Below are positions 8,555-17,435 of a stretch of 64,000 nucleotides of DNA, one piece after another. The translations under genes were made by a program, and so were the position numbers. Under the pieces are notes generated by a model. It ran no database searches. It had not been told where the DNA came from and was given only the letters and a program-made list of their open reading frames with translations. Source of the stretch: Bdellovibrionaceae bacterium UBA1609 (GTDB lineage: Bacteria; Bdellovibrionota; Bdellovibrionia; Bdellovibrionales; UBA1609). Position 1 is the first letter of the stretch. Every line of letters starts with the position of its first letter. The DNA is taken from positions 1 through 64,000 of the forward strand of contig DCMZ01000001.1 in the NCBI GenBank assembly GCA_002321895.1. The letters run 5' to 3'.

Positions 8555-9424
8555 CTAAATGGTACTGAGACCCAGCTCCGGCGAACGATCCTGGAGATCC
8601 TCAGGAAGGGAGTGGTCCTCAGGCCCAGAATCAGTTGCCTGAGTGGCATCGATGACCTTCACTTTAACCATACTGTGATAGACATCAAATTGGTGGAGCT
8701 CTTCACAATGGAGTCTCTCTTCTTCCGTCAAAGAAGCTAAGTAAGATTTAAAATCTGATTGCAATGGTCCTCGCTCAAACACTTCGAATCCTATTTTATC
8801 CGAAGACGTAAGGGACATCGCTTCATTGGTTCCATGCAGGGAATCTATGAAGCATTCATACTGACCTAAAAGTCCACCAATGACTTTTTTGCGTCGCTCT
8901 ACTTTCTCAAATTCACTGAGATCCGGCGAACAGAAATCCATACCACCGCGTCTCGCCCTAAAACCTACATTAGCAATACTCGCCATTAAATTTGGTTCTA
9001 AAAGAAACACTCTAATATGATAGTCATTCGCCAACCCAAGACGGATAAAATATGCTCTTTGTAATGTAAGGTTTGTAAGATCGATTATTATATTTTTCTT
9101 CTGCTCAACAGCAGTTTTTGCCAACTCATAGCTTTTACCATAAGCCCAACTCCTCAACTCCGTACAAAACACATGACTGGGATTTTTTGGATCAGGGATA
9201 TAACTTTCCCCACCCACGGATAACAATTCACCCTTAATTCGCATAGCCTTCAGATGATTGATTCTAATCTGGTCACCCGAAATGGTCGCCCAATTAGAGT
9301 CATCACAGTCTTTCATATAGAACGACTTTCCCGAACCTGGCAACCCAATAGGAAGCAACATCAGGGGCTTACCATCCTTAGGAGCTGCAAAAAGTTGGGC
9401 GGCTATATGACGATCACTAGTCAT
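8555..9424 (-). CDS. P-loop kinase resembling polynucleotide kinase (copy A)
   Basis: A 289-residue paralogue of the kinase at 6916-7689, with Walker A GLPGSGKS, a SGDQIRINH segment, NIIIDLTN and FRARRGG. Both copies share an insertion rich in Gly/Glu followed by an IPD-NP-HVF block, so they form a subfamily distinct from classical PNK. The C-terminus carries an extra acidic tail (about 40 residues) absent from copy B. ATG 9424 is favoured: it overlaps the end of the CysQ-like gene as ATGACTAG. An earlier in-frame ATG at 9439 is possible. Biochemical role unknown; probably a cytoplasmic phosphotransferase. Confidence 0.7.
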   Translation of the reverse strand: MTSDRHIAAQLFAAPKDGKPLMLLPIGLPGSGKSFYMKDCDDSNWATISGDQIRINHLKAMRIKGELLSVGGESYIPDPKNPSHVFCTELRSWAYGKSYELAKTAVEQKKNIIIDLTNLTLQRAYFIRLGLANDYHIRVFLLEPNLMASIANVGFRARRGGMDFCSPDLSEFEKVERRKKVIGGLLGQYECFIDSLHGTNEAMSLTSSDKIGFEVFERGPLQSDFKSYLASLTEEERLHCEELHQFDVYHSMVKVKVIDATQATDSGPEDHSLPEDLQDRSPELGLSTI

Positions 9425-10247
9425 GAGTAGAACCTTCAACCTGTTTCAAATCGGAGAGATCCAACCGCTTATGACTTGCAAAAAACTTTTGGCCTACTTT
9501 TGTGTCGCCAGAGGAAATGGCATCATATACCAAGGGTGTACCTGCAAAGCTGCAAAATACCCCACCGGCTTCACGAACAATAATCTCTGGCGCACAGGTA
9601 TCCCATAAACTACAACTACAACCCGTATTCACATACAAGTCGGCCTCACCCCTTGCTATCAAAGCGGCTTTTAGCCCGATAGACCCGTGAGCCAAACTCT
9701 TCTCTATTCCCATTTGCTCTTTCAATACTTCTGCGAAGGAATCTCTATGGGATCTTGACTCCACAACCACTCGCTCCCCTTGATGATCAAACATCTGAAG
9801 CTTTTCGAGGGTACCACTTTCCACATTAAAAATATAGGAACCAGAGCCGTTCTCTGCGAGGTAGATTCTCTTTTTAGCAAAATGCAAAACCGAACCCATT
9901 TGAGCCCGTTTGTTTTCGGCAAGTCCAATATGAATGCCCCACTCCCCGTTTCCGGAAATGAGCTCTTTGGTCCCATCTACAGGATCTATATACCAACATC
10001 TTGAAGTGGTCTCTGACCTAACGAGACTCCCCTCTTCTCCAATAATGTTATCTTCAGGCCATTGAGATGAAATCTTGCCAATTATAAAATCATTTAAAGA
10101 TTTATCAATTTGAGTGACAGGGCTGTCATCAGATTTATTCTCTACATCTAAATTATCAAAATTTAAAGTCTTACAAAACTCATAAACTTCAATGGAGACT
10201 TGCAACAGCCTGTTCAAATTTTCATACATCTCAAAACTATGCGCCAT
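9417..10247 (-). CDS. CysQ-like phosphatase, inositol monophosphatase family (copy A)
   Basis: A 276-residue paralogue of the phosphatase at 7686-8504. Motifs: GEEG, DPVDGTKEL and the WDTCAPE segment that is characteristic of CysQ/BPNT/Hal2 nucleotidases. It keeps all expected metal ligands. Its ATG shares one base with the preceding PhnD-type stop (TAATG) and its end overlaps the kinase start, so three genes (binding protein, phosphatase, kinase) are translationally linked. This suggests a common pathway for a phosphorylated ligand. Substrate is inferred from family only. Confidence 0.8.
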   Translation of the reverse strand: MAHSFEMYENLNRLLQVSIEVYEFCKTLNFDNLDVENKSDDSPVTQIDKSLNDFIIGKISSQWPEDNIIGEEGSLVRSETTSRCWYIDPVDGTKELISGNGEWGIHIGLAENKRAQMGSVLHFAKKRIYLAENGSGSYIFNVESGTLEKLQMFDHQGERVVVESRSHRDSFAEVLKEQMGIEKSLAHGSIGLKAALIARGEADLYVNTGCSCSLWDTCAPEIIVREAGGVFCSFAGTPLVYDAISSGDTKVGQKFFASHKRLDLSDLKQVEGSTHD

Positions 10248-11200
10248 TAGTGACTCTCTTCACCTTCAATTTTCTTAAACATTTCTAGTAACTCAACAAA
10301 ATCTTTATCTGAGCTGAGCGCCAAGCCAGTGATGCTATAGAGGTTCTTAAAGACTTCCTTGCCCTCTTCGGTAGCAGAAAAAGCCACCATACCTTCTTGA
10401 ATGGCTTTTTTTACTTTTTCGTATTTTTCAGTATCTTCGCCAAATATGTTGGTTCGTAGAATCCAGGGAGCATTGGGCACAGAGTCTGTGAAATCAACAA
10501 TTTTTACCTTTTCAAACACATCTGGAAACTGAGTTTTCACCTTTCCTCTTGCATCTCTCGGCACACCATCGCTGCCTGGAGGGCTATAGTAAGTCGCTCC
10601 GGCATCCACTTGTCCCTGGTAAACCATGGTTACAACGTTATCATGACGGTGCGCAAACACCTCTTCTCCCACGGTGATCCCTTTTGCCTTAAACAGCTGG
10701 CTCGGCATTACATATCCCGCCGTAGAAGCAGGATCTGTATAGGCAAATTTCTTCCCATTTAAATCTTCTAGAGTTTGAATACCAGAATCGGCTCGAGCAA
10801 TGATCTGCGCTTTATAGCTCGTCTCATTCTTGCCTCGTATGGTTTTTAAAATGGCCTCTCCAGGATATTGTTTTTTGTTCTTTAATAGAACGTAACCAAA
10901 CGTATTAATTGCAGCAAAGTCAGCTCTTCCAGTACCTACCGCTTCGACAACAGCCACATAGCTACTTGGAATGGCTGCCTTGATATAAAAGCCCTTCTCT
11001 TTGCCATATACCTCTTTGGAAACATAGCTCTCAAGAAACTTTGCTATCACTTCAGCACTGAGCATAACACCTTCAGTATCTTCAGAAGGAACAAAGAACA
11101 TTTTCAAGGGATTGGCTTCTGTGCCAACAGGCTCTTTTTTACAACCCGCAAAAAGTGTGAATGTGAGACAAACGATCGAGAACAATATTGTAGGTTTCAT
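10247..11200 (-). CDS. PhnD-type periplasmic binding lipoprotein (copy A)
   Basis: A 317-residue paralogue of the lipoprotein at 5933-6904, with lipobox LFAGC and the same GTGRADFAAINTFGY, DLNGKKFAYTDPASTAG and GQVDAGATYY blocks. Start ATG 11200 is chosen because GAGG lies 6 bases upstream; the ATG at 11212 would contain that ribosome site. The family binds phosphonate, phosphite or related oxyanions, but the ligand is not known here and no cognate ABC transporter is present. It follows the 430-residue protein gene by about 20 bases. Confidence 0.8.
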   Translation of the reverse strand: MKPTILFSIVCLTFTLFAGCKKEPVGTEANPLKMFFVPSEDTEGVMLSAEVIAKFLESYVSKEVYGKEKGFYIKAAIPSSYVAVVEAVGTGRADFAAINTFGYVLLKNKKQYPGEAILKTIRGKNETSYKAQIIARADSGIQTLEDLNGKKFAYTDPASTAGYVMPSQLFKAKGITVGEEVFAHRHDNVVTMVYQGQVDAGATYYSPPGSDGVPRDARGKVKTQFPDVFEKVKIVDFTDSVPNAPWILRTNIFGEDTEKYEKVKKAIQEGMVAFSATEEGKEVFKNLYSITGLALSSDKDFVELLEMFKKIEGEESH

Positions 11201-11222
11201 AGACTTCCTCATAGTTATAAAC

Positions 11223-12515
11223 TTATGCTCCTGCGAGCATAAGGTGAATCAATTCCTGAGTTTGCTGTAGCCAATCGGCAGTGACTACAAAAGATTTATC
11301 AATCGATGGCACAATTGTTTCGATGAGCTTTTGAATAAAACCATCATTAAGGTAAACCACAGTACCGTCTTCCAACGTAATTTTATCGCCAACCATTGCC
11401 CATCTCAATTTGAAGTAGGCCACAATCATGCTTGAAGCTATGACAGATATGGTCCCAGCCTTAAACACGTTATAGCCCTTCATTTTACTCCGAGGGGTGG
11501 GGTCCGTCTCACCCACGTTAGCTCTAAAATACTTAACCCAAAGTTTCTGCATCTTAGCAGAAGTGACTTCAGTCCCAGCGTGCTCCACTCGTAATGCAAG
11601 CTCTTTTCTAAATGCTTCGAGGGCTTTTTTATCGCCCTGTCTCGCCGATTGAGACATTGTCGACAACTCCAAAAAGTCGGAAGTGCCTTGTAGCTCAATC
11701 ATAGTTCTGGAAACCTTTTTCCAATCTAAACTCCAGTCTCGTAACAGCAACTGTAGCTCCATCAAAATTCTCTTTTTATTCTGTAGCCGAAGCTCTTCTT
11801 TGTTAAACCAATCTGTGAGTGATTTAGTGGTAACACCCGGAGCATAAACTTGGTCTAAAAATGCTTTTTTAGCGAAGCCATGAAATAACAGAGGAGCAGT
11901 CACCTTATTGGACACGGTTTGACTAAAAACAGGCCACATAGCCGCAAATCCAACCAGGGACCAAGTGTAGAGATTCTGCATCTCTCCCACGCTGTTTCCT
12001 CTAGCGTAAGTGTCGTAGAGAAGAGGCCCTGCCGTGATCGCAGAGTAGGACAAAAAGGAGTAGTACCAATTTACAAATAACTTTTGAGATCCTGTTAATT
12101 TAGGACTCAGTGCCACTGTATTACGGAAAACTTGAGTGACCTGATAACCTAGAAACGACTCCATGTAATTTTCAAACCACTCTAAACTTATATTCATAGA
12201 GTTCTTAGTGCTATCAAACCATATGGACGGCTTATCTGAAAGGTATCTAGCAACCGTTGTACCCACGGCCTGAACTCCGATTCCAAAACCCAAACCTTCA
12301 ACAAGATTAAAGTACTTCAGATCTGGATTTTCCCTACCTTTTTTTAAGGTGTAGAGTGGGTTTAAGAAATTTAAAAGAGGATATTTCTCCGGAGTGAAAT
12401 CATTTTTGGAGTAAGAGAACAAATCACCGCAAACAGGATTCGCACTGCCCACTACGGGCATGAGTAGTAAGCTCAGCAACATAATGGCGCATCCACTTTT
12501 TAATAACCTACTCAT
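11223..12515 (-). CDS. Exported/membrane protein of unknown function with CxxLF motif
   Basis: A 430-residue protein with a signal peptide (residues 1 to about 25, ending VVGSA). The mature chain begins NPVCGDLFSY, which carries a Cys-x-x-Leu-Phe motif also found at the ends of four other exported proteins in the window. Several hydrophobic stretches (FVNWYYSFLSYSAITAG; YTWSLVGFAAMWPVF; AGTISVIASSMIVAYFKL) suggest membrane insertion or association. No recognised domain. It lies 60 bases after the 960-residue gene and just before the PhnD-type gene, so it belongs to the same run. Function unknown. Confidence 0.65.
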   Translation of the reverse strand: MSRLLKSGCAIMLLSLLLMPVVGSANPVCGDLFSYSKNDFTPEKYPLLNFLNPLYTLKKGRENPDLKYFNLVEGLGFGIGVQAVGTTVARYLSDKPSIWFDSTKNSMNISLEWFENYMESFLGYQVTQVFRNTVALSPKLTGSQKLFVNWYYSFLSYSAITAGPLLYDTYARGNSVGEMQNLYTWSLVGFAAMWPVFSQTVSNKVTAPLLFHGFAKKAFLDQVYAPGVTTKSLTDWFNKEELRLQNKKRILMELQLLLRDWSLDWKKVSRTMIELQGTSDFLELSTMSQSARQGDKKALEAFRKELALRVEHAGTEVTSAKMQKLWVKYFRANVGETDPTPRSKMKGYNVFKAGTISVIASSMIVAYFKLRWAMVGDKITLEDGTVVYLNDGFIQKLIETIVPSIDKSFVVTADWLQQTQELIHLMLAGA

Positions 12516-12575
12516 TGCAAAAACATCCTTTTTAGAATTCCTCTGCTAGATATAGGCCTCTTAGAGGCCAATATC

Positions 12576-15458
12576 TTATTGGGCCGAAAAAAGTCCTTTA
12601 CATGACTTAACCGGCACTGACCTATAGTCAAAATACGATCGTGAGTGGTCTGGCTGAGTGGACTGACTACTAGTCCGAACTTCTTTTAATTCTTGTTCTG
12701 TACTAAATTTATATTTATTGGATTCATTTAAAAAATCCTCTTTAGGAACGAAATCCAAATTATCTGCCAAATCGAAGAGACCTTTATAATCCGCAGGTGG
12801 CTTTAAACCCATTTTTCGGATCACCCATCTTAGAGATTGAGGTGACATTCGATCACGATCTTTAAGATACTTGAGAAGCAAAAACGGCGAATAATCCACT
12901 AATGTTTGAATCAACACCTTTGCATTCTCAGGCAATCGTAACTGGCAAACAGCCCCATCAATCAGTGTGAGAGTGTCCTCTCCATTTCTAAATACTTCAT
13001 AGGCAGCCTTACTCGAGAGGTAATTTATCGCTGTAGTTTTACTTAAGTTCTTCATACGCAAAATCGATTTGGAGATATCATTGATTGATTTTTCGAAGCT
13101 CAAAGTGTCAATGCCTTGTGCTTGCAAAGACTCTACCGTCGCTCTTAAGTTAGGCAAGAGGCTTTCTATTTCCGCTATCCTTGTATCTAACTGCCAGTGA
13201 TTAAATTTCTGATTACGCTCATGGTATTCGCGGATATCGTTAAAGACTCTCTTTAAAGCGGTAATGGCACTCAGCTCATTACTATTTACGGCTCGGGTCA
13301 ACTGACTCGTAAGTTGCTCAATAGTCATCTGCTTGCCAGAAAGATTGAGGTACTCATTAAAAAACAAAGAATCTAAGTGAAGGCCCGATCGATTGAGTAG
13401 GATGAAGTAGTTATAAACCTTTTTTAAAAATTTCGAATGATACAATGGTGTTTTATCAACAGAGTCCCTCTGCCCCTCATCAAGATGCTTGTAGGCATGC
13501 TTTTGCAACTCTCTAATGGCTGAAGCCACTATAGAACCTTTTTGAATTTGATAGAGCTGAAATGGCCTAGCCAGAGCGGCTGCGAGAGCGTAACTCTCTT
13601 TTGAATCATAAGCTGCTGTCCGCAAAAGAGGGGACAATCCCTTTAATGAAGACCTCTGTAGGCTGAAGACATTCCCTTTCCAAAAGAATCCCAAGTTAAA
13701 CTGCAGAGAAATTTCGAATCGACGACCATCGACTAAGAGATCCAACTTCGCCTTCACAAAATCTTCTAATGCTAAGAGCTCATTCAGTGTCCAAACTTTA
13801 CCTTTTTTGTCGGTGAAGCTGTTTTCGAGGACATCCTTCTCAGTTAGATAGGGGTTTTCTTCCATATCCGCAATTACATCATTGGATCGATATCCCATAG
13901 TGTAATCCGAACCAATTCTTAATTCAGATAGAGCCACCTTACCTTGGCCGATGAGCTGTCTAAGTTGACCAAAAATTTCTCGATTAAAAGTGTCATATGC
14001 GAACTTTCGAGCCTCTTCCTCAGTCTTAATTTCACTAGGAACTTTAGTTACTGTATTCATTAGAAAATCAAAATCACCTGGGTATTTCACTTCACTTCGC
14101 ACTGAAGAAGCGTAGAGCGACAAACCCACGCTCACATGCTTGGTACTTTGAATACTTAAATCCGACACTTGATCAAATACTTGAACCGCTTTTTCCGGGG
14201 CGACCATTGGGTGCGTTTCATTGGTGATGTAAACGGAAGAGTCATTAAATTGACTTTTGTATTCAGCTGGATAGAGCGTTGGTGATAGCGTTTTTAAGGA
14301 TGAGGAAAAGATCTCGTTAACATCGTAGGATAGACCCGATTTAAACTCCCCTAAATTCATAGGGTAATATCGACTGGATTGATCAATCCAGTTTCCAAGA
14401 AATTGTCCATTTACGTTTTCTTTAAAGTTTTGATCCCCTTGGTTGAATTCAACAACCCTTAATTTTTCCCCTTCAGTGAAGTCCAAAGATCTAGAAGGAC
14501 CATTAGTTCTTCCCCCCTCGTCACTCATTGGCTCGTTCAACTGCCAACGAATCATCTTAGAGGACTCAGATTTGTCCGATTTAACATTAAAAGCAGACAT
14601 CACCATGGGGGGCTCAGCCAAAGCTCTGGGAGCAGCTACCAACTGAAGAGGTTGTGTAGCGGGATTAAAAGTAATGGTGTCATAGCTACGCCCACCTTTC
14701 TCTGCATCGTCTAGTGCCTTCCCAACAATCTGAGAGAAATCTTCTTTAAGCCTCTCCACCTCATAATCATTAAGATCCAAGTTCCAACTCTCTCCCCATT
14801 GTACGAGAGAAATATGAACCGAATTTCTAGACGTGGCCTTATCACCTAAATTTCTATGAGACTTGTGCATATCCATAAACTCTGGCATCTCGCGCTCAAT
14901 CATCTGCCAAAAGTTAAATTGCCAGTCGATAAATTCCCGATGAGGTTTAATCGCCAAAAACTTATTATGAACTCCCACTACTTCGAACTCTAAATTTCGA
15001 GGATCGAACACTTTAACTTGCCTGTTAAGGCCATAATCGTCCCATACTGAAATAGGGATTGCATTTAACTTTCGAATAAATTCTTCCGCCTGGGTGAAAT
15101 CAATTCCATCTAAATAGAGCAATGTAGAATGGAGTCCTCGCCCTACTGTATTCAACTTCAGATTTGGGAAATTCCCTGGAATTTCATAAAGTATTTTGGA
15201 AAATATATTGGTTTCTTTATCGAAGAAAATGGTGGGAAAAGTGATTTGAAGTGTTGAGGTTGCCGGGGGCAAAGATTGGATCGAAGGAGCCGGTGAATTT
15301 GAAGAAGATGGGATGCTTTGTGGGGTTTTAGATGAATCCCCGTCGCTATTTCCACTACCTCCAGGCTTGGCTGCTGCCTGCGCCAAAACCGGGCCTAGTG
15401 AAAAAATCAAAATCAACATTAGCCTCGTACAACGACAAAGGCCCCGCTTGAGACTCAC
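12576..15458 (-). CDS. Large exported protein with possible 2H-phosphoesterase-like region
   Basis: About 960 residues with a signal peptide ending near QAAA, then a Ser/Pro-rich linker. GTG 15458 is preferred over TTG 15482 because it gives a normal basic N-terminus and has GGAAG just upstream. Near residues 110-217 two motifs stand out, HSTLLYLDG and HISLVQW. These have the H-x-[ST]-hydrophobic form and roughly the spacing (about 105) of the twin motifs of 2H phosphoesterases, which open or cleave cyclic phosphodiesters. The remaining about 700 residues are unrecognised, and the C-terminus ends SCKGLFSAQ, a CxxLF motif. First gene of the run; the promoter should lie in the 450-base divergent gap. 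The 2H assignment is a motif-level inference. Confidence 0.6.
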   Translation of the reverse strand: MSLKRGLCRCTRLMLILIFSLGPVLAQAAAKPGGSGNSDGDSSKTPQSIPSSSNSPAPSIQSLPPATSTLQITFPTIFFDKETNIFSKILYEIPGNFPNLKLNTVGRGLHSTLLYLDGIDFTQAEEFIRKLNAIPISVWDDYGLNRQVKVFDPRNLEFEVVGVHNKFLAIKPHREFIDWQFNFWQMIEREMPEFMDMHKSHRNLGDKATSRNSVHISLVQWGESWNLDLNDYEVERLKEDFSQIVGKALDDAEKGGRSYDTITFNPATQPLQLVAAPRALAEPPMVMSAFNVKSDKSESSKMIRWQLNEPMSDEGGRTNGPSRSLDFTEGEKLRVVEFNQGDQNFKENVNGQFLGNWIDQSSRYYPMNLGEFKSGLSYDVNEIFSSSLKTLSPTLYPAEYKSQFNDSSVYITNETHPMVAPEKAVQVFDQVSDLSIQSTKHVSVGLSLYASSVRSEVKYPGDFDFLMNTVTKVPSEIKTEEEARKFAYDTFNREIFGQLRQLIGQGKVALSELRIGSDYTMGYRSNDVIADMEENPYLTEKDVLENSFTDKKGKVWTLNELLALEDFVKAKLDLLVDGRRFEISLQFNLGFFWKGNVFSLQRSSLKGLSPLLRTAAYDSKESYALAAALARPFQLYQIQKGSIVASAIRELQKHAYKHLDEGQRDSVDKTPLYHSKFLKKVYNYFILLNRSGLHLDSLFFNEYLNLSGKQMTIEQLTSQLTRAVNSNELSAITALKRVFNDIREYHERNQKFNHWQLDTRIAEIESLLPNLRATVESLQAQGIDTLSFEKSINDISKSILRMKNLSKTTAINYLSSKAAYEVFRNGEDTLTLIDGAVCQLRLPENAKVLIQTLVDYSPFLLLKYLKDRDRMSPQSLRWVIRKMGLKPPADYKGLFDLADNLDFVPKEDFLNESNKYKFSTEQELKEVRTSSQSTQPDHSRSYFDYRSVPVKSCKGLFSAQ

Positions 15459-15482
15459 ACTTCTTCCAACACAACTACTCAA

Positions 15483-15934
15483 CTTGCACCTTCAGTTTTC
15501 TAGGTCCGCCAAGGGGATATCCCTTAAATGGACGTTTGGTTTTCAGTGATGTTTACGTGCCTGAGTTGATACTTTTTTAGCCAAGGTGAGTCAAAACATT
15601 AAAATGATTATGTTTTTTTTACAGTTGGCCATGTAGGAGCTCCCAAAACTGCCCTTAAATTAGGAACTTGATTTGAATTGAAATAGGAGAAATCACAATA
15701 AATGTTTAGTAGCTATTTCCAACCATCCATTTCAATGAACCCTCAAACTGGATCGAAAACTAAGCCCCGGAGTAACCCTTAATTCCTAGGATGAGTTTGG
15801 AACCAGCAGCGGAAAACATTTCAACCAAGAAACATTTAAGAAGATATTCTATCCGCATTTATTTAAGGTATTGATCAATAAGAAACTATGAACTTAGAGG
15901 TCGATCCTCAGCGGTTCAAGCTGTGAGGTCAAGC
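15483..15934. promoter_or_regulatory. Divergent control region
   Basis: About 450 bases without a convincing gene separate the leftward eight-gene run from the rightward 472-residue gene. It is AT-rich and must hold promoters for both directions, but no single strong -35/-10 pair stands out. At its right end GAGG (15897-15900), CCTC (15906-15909) and GAGG (15925-15928) occur in series. The last GAGG is the ribosome site of the gene at 15935, so the middle CCTC could pair with either one. Confidence 0.4.
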
Positions 15935-17353
15935 ATGCATCGCCTGCTGTTAATAATGTCCTTCTTCATGAGTTTATCAACTTGGGCACAACCAATACCT
16001 GAAACTGTAAACTTGATGGATATGCATCAAGCTGAAGCCTATGCTAACAGGATGCTTGATGTCCTAGAATCTAGTGATGCCGGCTCCCGAGATAACCCAC
16101 TACAAGTCTATCACTACGGGGAGACCATCCCAAATCGATTGAAGTGGGTATTAACGCGATTAAGGACAGAAGGCTATCGCATTCAACTGGAGCACATTTC
16201 TAGCGCGAACAAAATTACCAATGATTTTTTTGTCAATTTAGACAATGGACGATCACTGCACACCGATGCTTCCAATAACATTACGGTAGGACCAAAGCTT
16301 TGGAGTGGAACACCTTCCATAGAAGATTTAGTCGCAGATCAACCTCTCAAGAAAAAGATCTCAACGAGACTCAAAACCATTTTAGGTCTTCCCCACGGAC
16401 TTACATTGTTTGTAAAAGTGAATCGCAGCGAGGAAGATGCCCGGGCCAGTAAAAATCTAGGAATTATTCAGGGAACCATTGCCGGCGTATCTATGAGTGT
16501 CGCCTACTACAGTGCTGCGCTAACGGCTGCATTGAAGACCCCAGAGCTGTTGGCCGGAGAATCTTTGCCCGTTCACGTTTCGACTGCTGCCGGTGCTGCC
16601 ATGGCTCTTTTTGCCTGGATGTATATGAAGTTTTATAACTACAAAGTGGTTAATGAGGTCATGTTTCAGGGTAAAACTGTTGCTGTAGACAAATCGGGTG
16701 AAATCATCATTCGCCGAGCAGATCTTTTTACATTGGGATCTAATTTCATCCGAGGCCTTGCGACCAATGCAATTGTTATGGTGGGTATCTACGGCTTCTA
16801 TTCTGCCAGCGCCTTGGTTTTTGATCCCAGTGCACAATATGAGGCCTACGTAGATGCCAAGTACCTCTCCTTGGGAGCTCTAGAGGTCATGATTTCCAAT
16901 GCCCTCATTAACATGCTCGCAAGAAGTAAGATCGACAATTGGATCCAACAAAAAACACCTATAGAAAGAAGTGACGGTAGATACATCATTCAATCCGGTC
17001 AATTCACAGAAGGCGGTGCTAGGAAAGTCCGTTACATGTGGGAAGCCTCTTATGGTTTAGCCAGAAACCTTCACTTAGTTCAGCTGGGACCGGCAACAGA
17101 CGCCATATATTTAAGCTTAGCGTTCTATAACCTGATCTGGTCTTTGGACGAAAAGTACAACCGGGGTCATTTGACCAATGCCATGGCTCCACATATTGAC
17201 AACCTTATTGATTACGTTCGGAAGGCCACCACAAAAGCGTCTCAGGTCAGAAGCAACATCATTGCCAGCCGTCCCTATATGACAAATCCAAGATACTTCT
17301 ACTTCTCTCCAGGCCCCGGCTTGGCCCTGACCTGTAAAGGCATGTTTAAGTAG
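15935..17353 (+). CDS. Exported membrane protein of unknown function, CxxMF C-terminus
   Basis: A 472-residue protein with a signal peptide (MHRLLLIMSFFMSLSTWAQ). ATG 15935 has GAGG 6 bases upstream; the GTG at 15923 lacks one. The first half is soluble and the middle holds about four to five hydrophobic segments (NLGIIQGTIAGVSMSVAYY; AAGAAMALFAWMYMKFY; NAIVMVGIYGFYSASALVF; LGALEVMISNALINMLA), so it sits in a membrane. The C-terminus ends ALTCKGMFK, very close to the SCKGLFSAQ end of the divergent 960-residue protein. No known domain was recognised. The shared tail and position suggest a common process or location with the adjoining run. Confidence 0.65.
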   Translation: MHRLLLIMSFFMSLSTWAQPIPETVNLMDMHQAEAYANRMLDVLESSDAGSRDNPLQVYHYGETIPNRLKWVLTRLRTEGYRIQLEHISSANKITNDFFVNLDNGRSLHTDASNNITVGPKLWSGTPSIEDLVADQPLKKKISTRLKTILGLPHGLTLFVKVNRSEEDARASKNLGIIQGTIAGVSMSVAYYSAALTAALKTPELLAGESLPVHVSTAAGAAMALFAWMYMKFYNYKVVNEVMFQGKTVAVDKSGEIIIRRADLFTLGSNFIRGLATNAIVMVGIYGFYSASALVFDPSAQYEAYVDAKYLSLGALEVMISNALINMLARSKIDNWIQQKTPIERSDGRYIIQSGQFTEGGARKVRYMWEASYGLARNLHLVQLGPATDAIYLSLAFYNLIWSLDEKYNRGHLTNAMAPHIDNLIDYVRKATTKASQVRSNIIASRPYMTNPRYFYFSPGPGLALTCKGMFK

Positions 17354-17354
17354 C

Positions 17355-17433
17355 TAGCGCAGTGCTTGAGACGAGCCGCTGCCAAAAGGGCCGGGAAGAA
17401 GAGGATGAATTTAATTTATTTTAGGATTCTGGA
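17355..17433 (+). repeat. Dispersed structured repeat, truncated copy 2
   Basis: TTGAGACGAGCCGCTGCCA at about 17365-17383 is an exact 19-base match to the reverse complement of the interior of 32496-32648. It is followed by AAAGGGCC and a decayed AT-rich right end (TTTATTTTAGGATT) resembling the right arm of that copy. The left half is missing where the upstream gene ends, so this is a 5'-truncated copy of the element seen complete at 34-170 and 32496-32648. Confidence 0.55.
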
Positions 17434-17435
17434 TT

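Noticed and set aside
7686..10247. Inositol monophosphatase function for the two phosphatases
   Set aside because: The DPLDGTKEF/DPVDGTKEL and WDTCAPE motifs fit CysQ/BPNT nucleotidases better; no inositol genes are nearby.
5933..11200. Complete phosphonate ABC transporter operon
   Set aside because: Only binding proteins are present; no PhnC ATPase or PhnE permease could be found in the run or its flanks.
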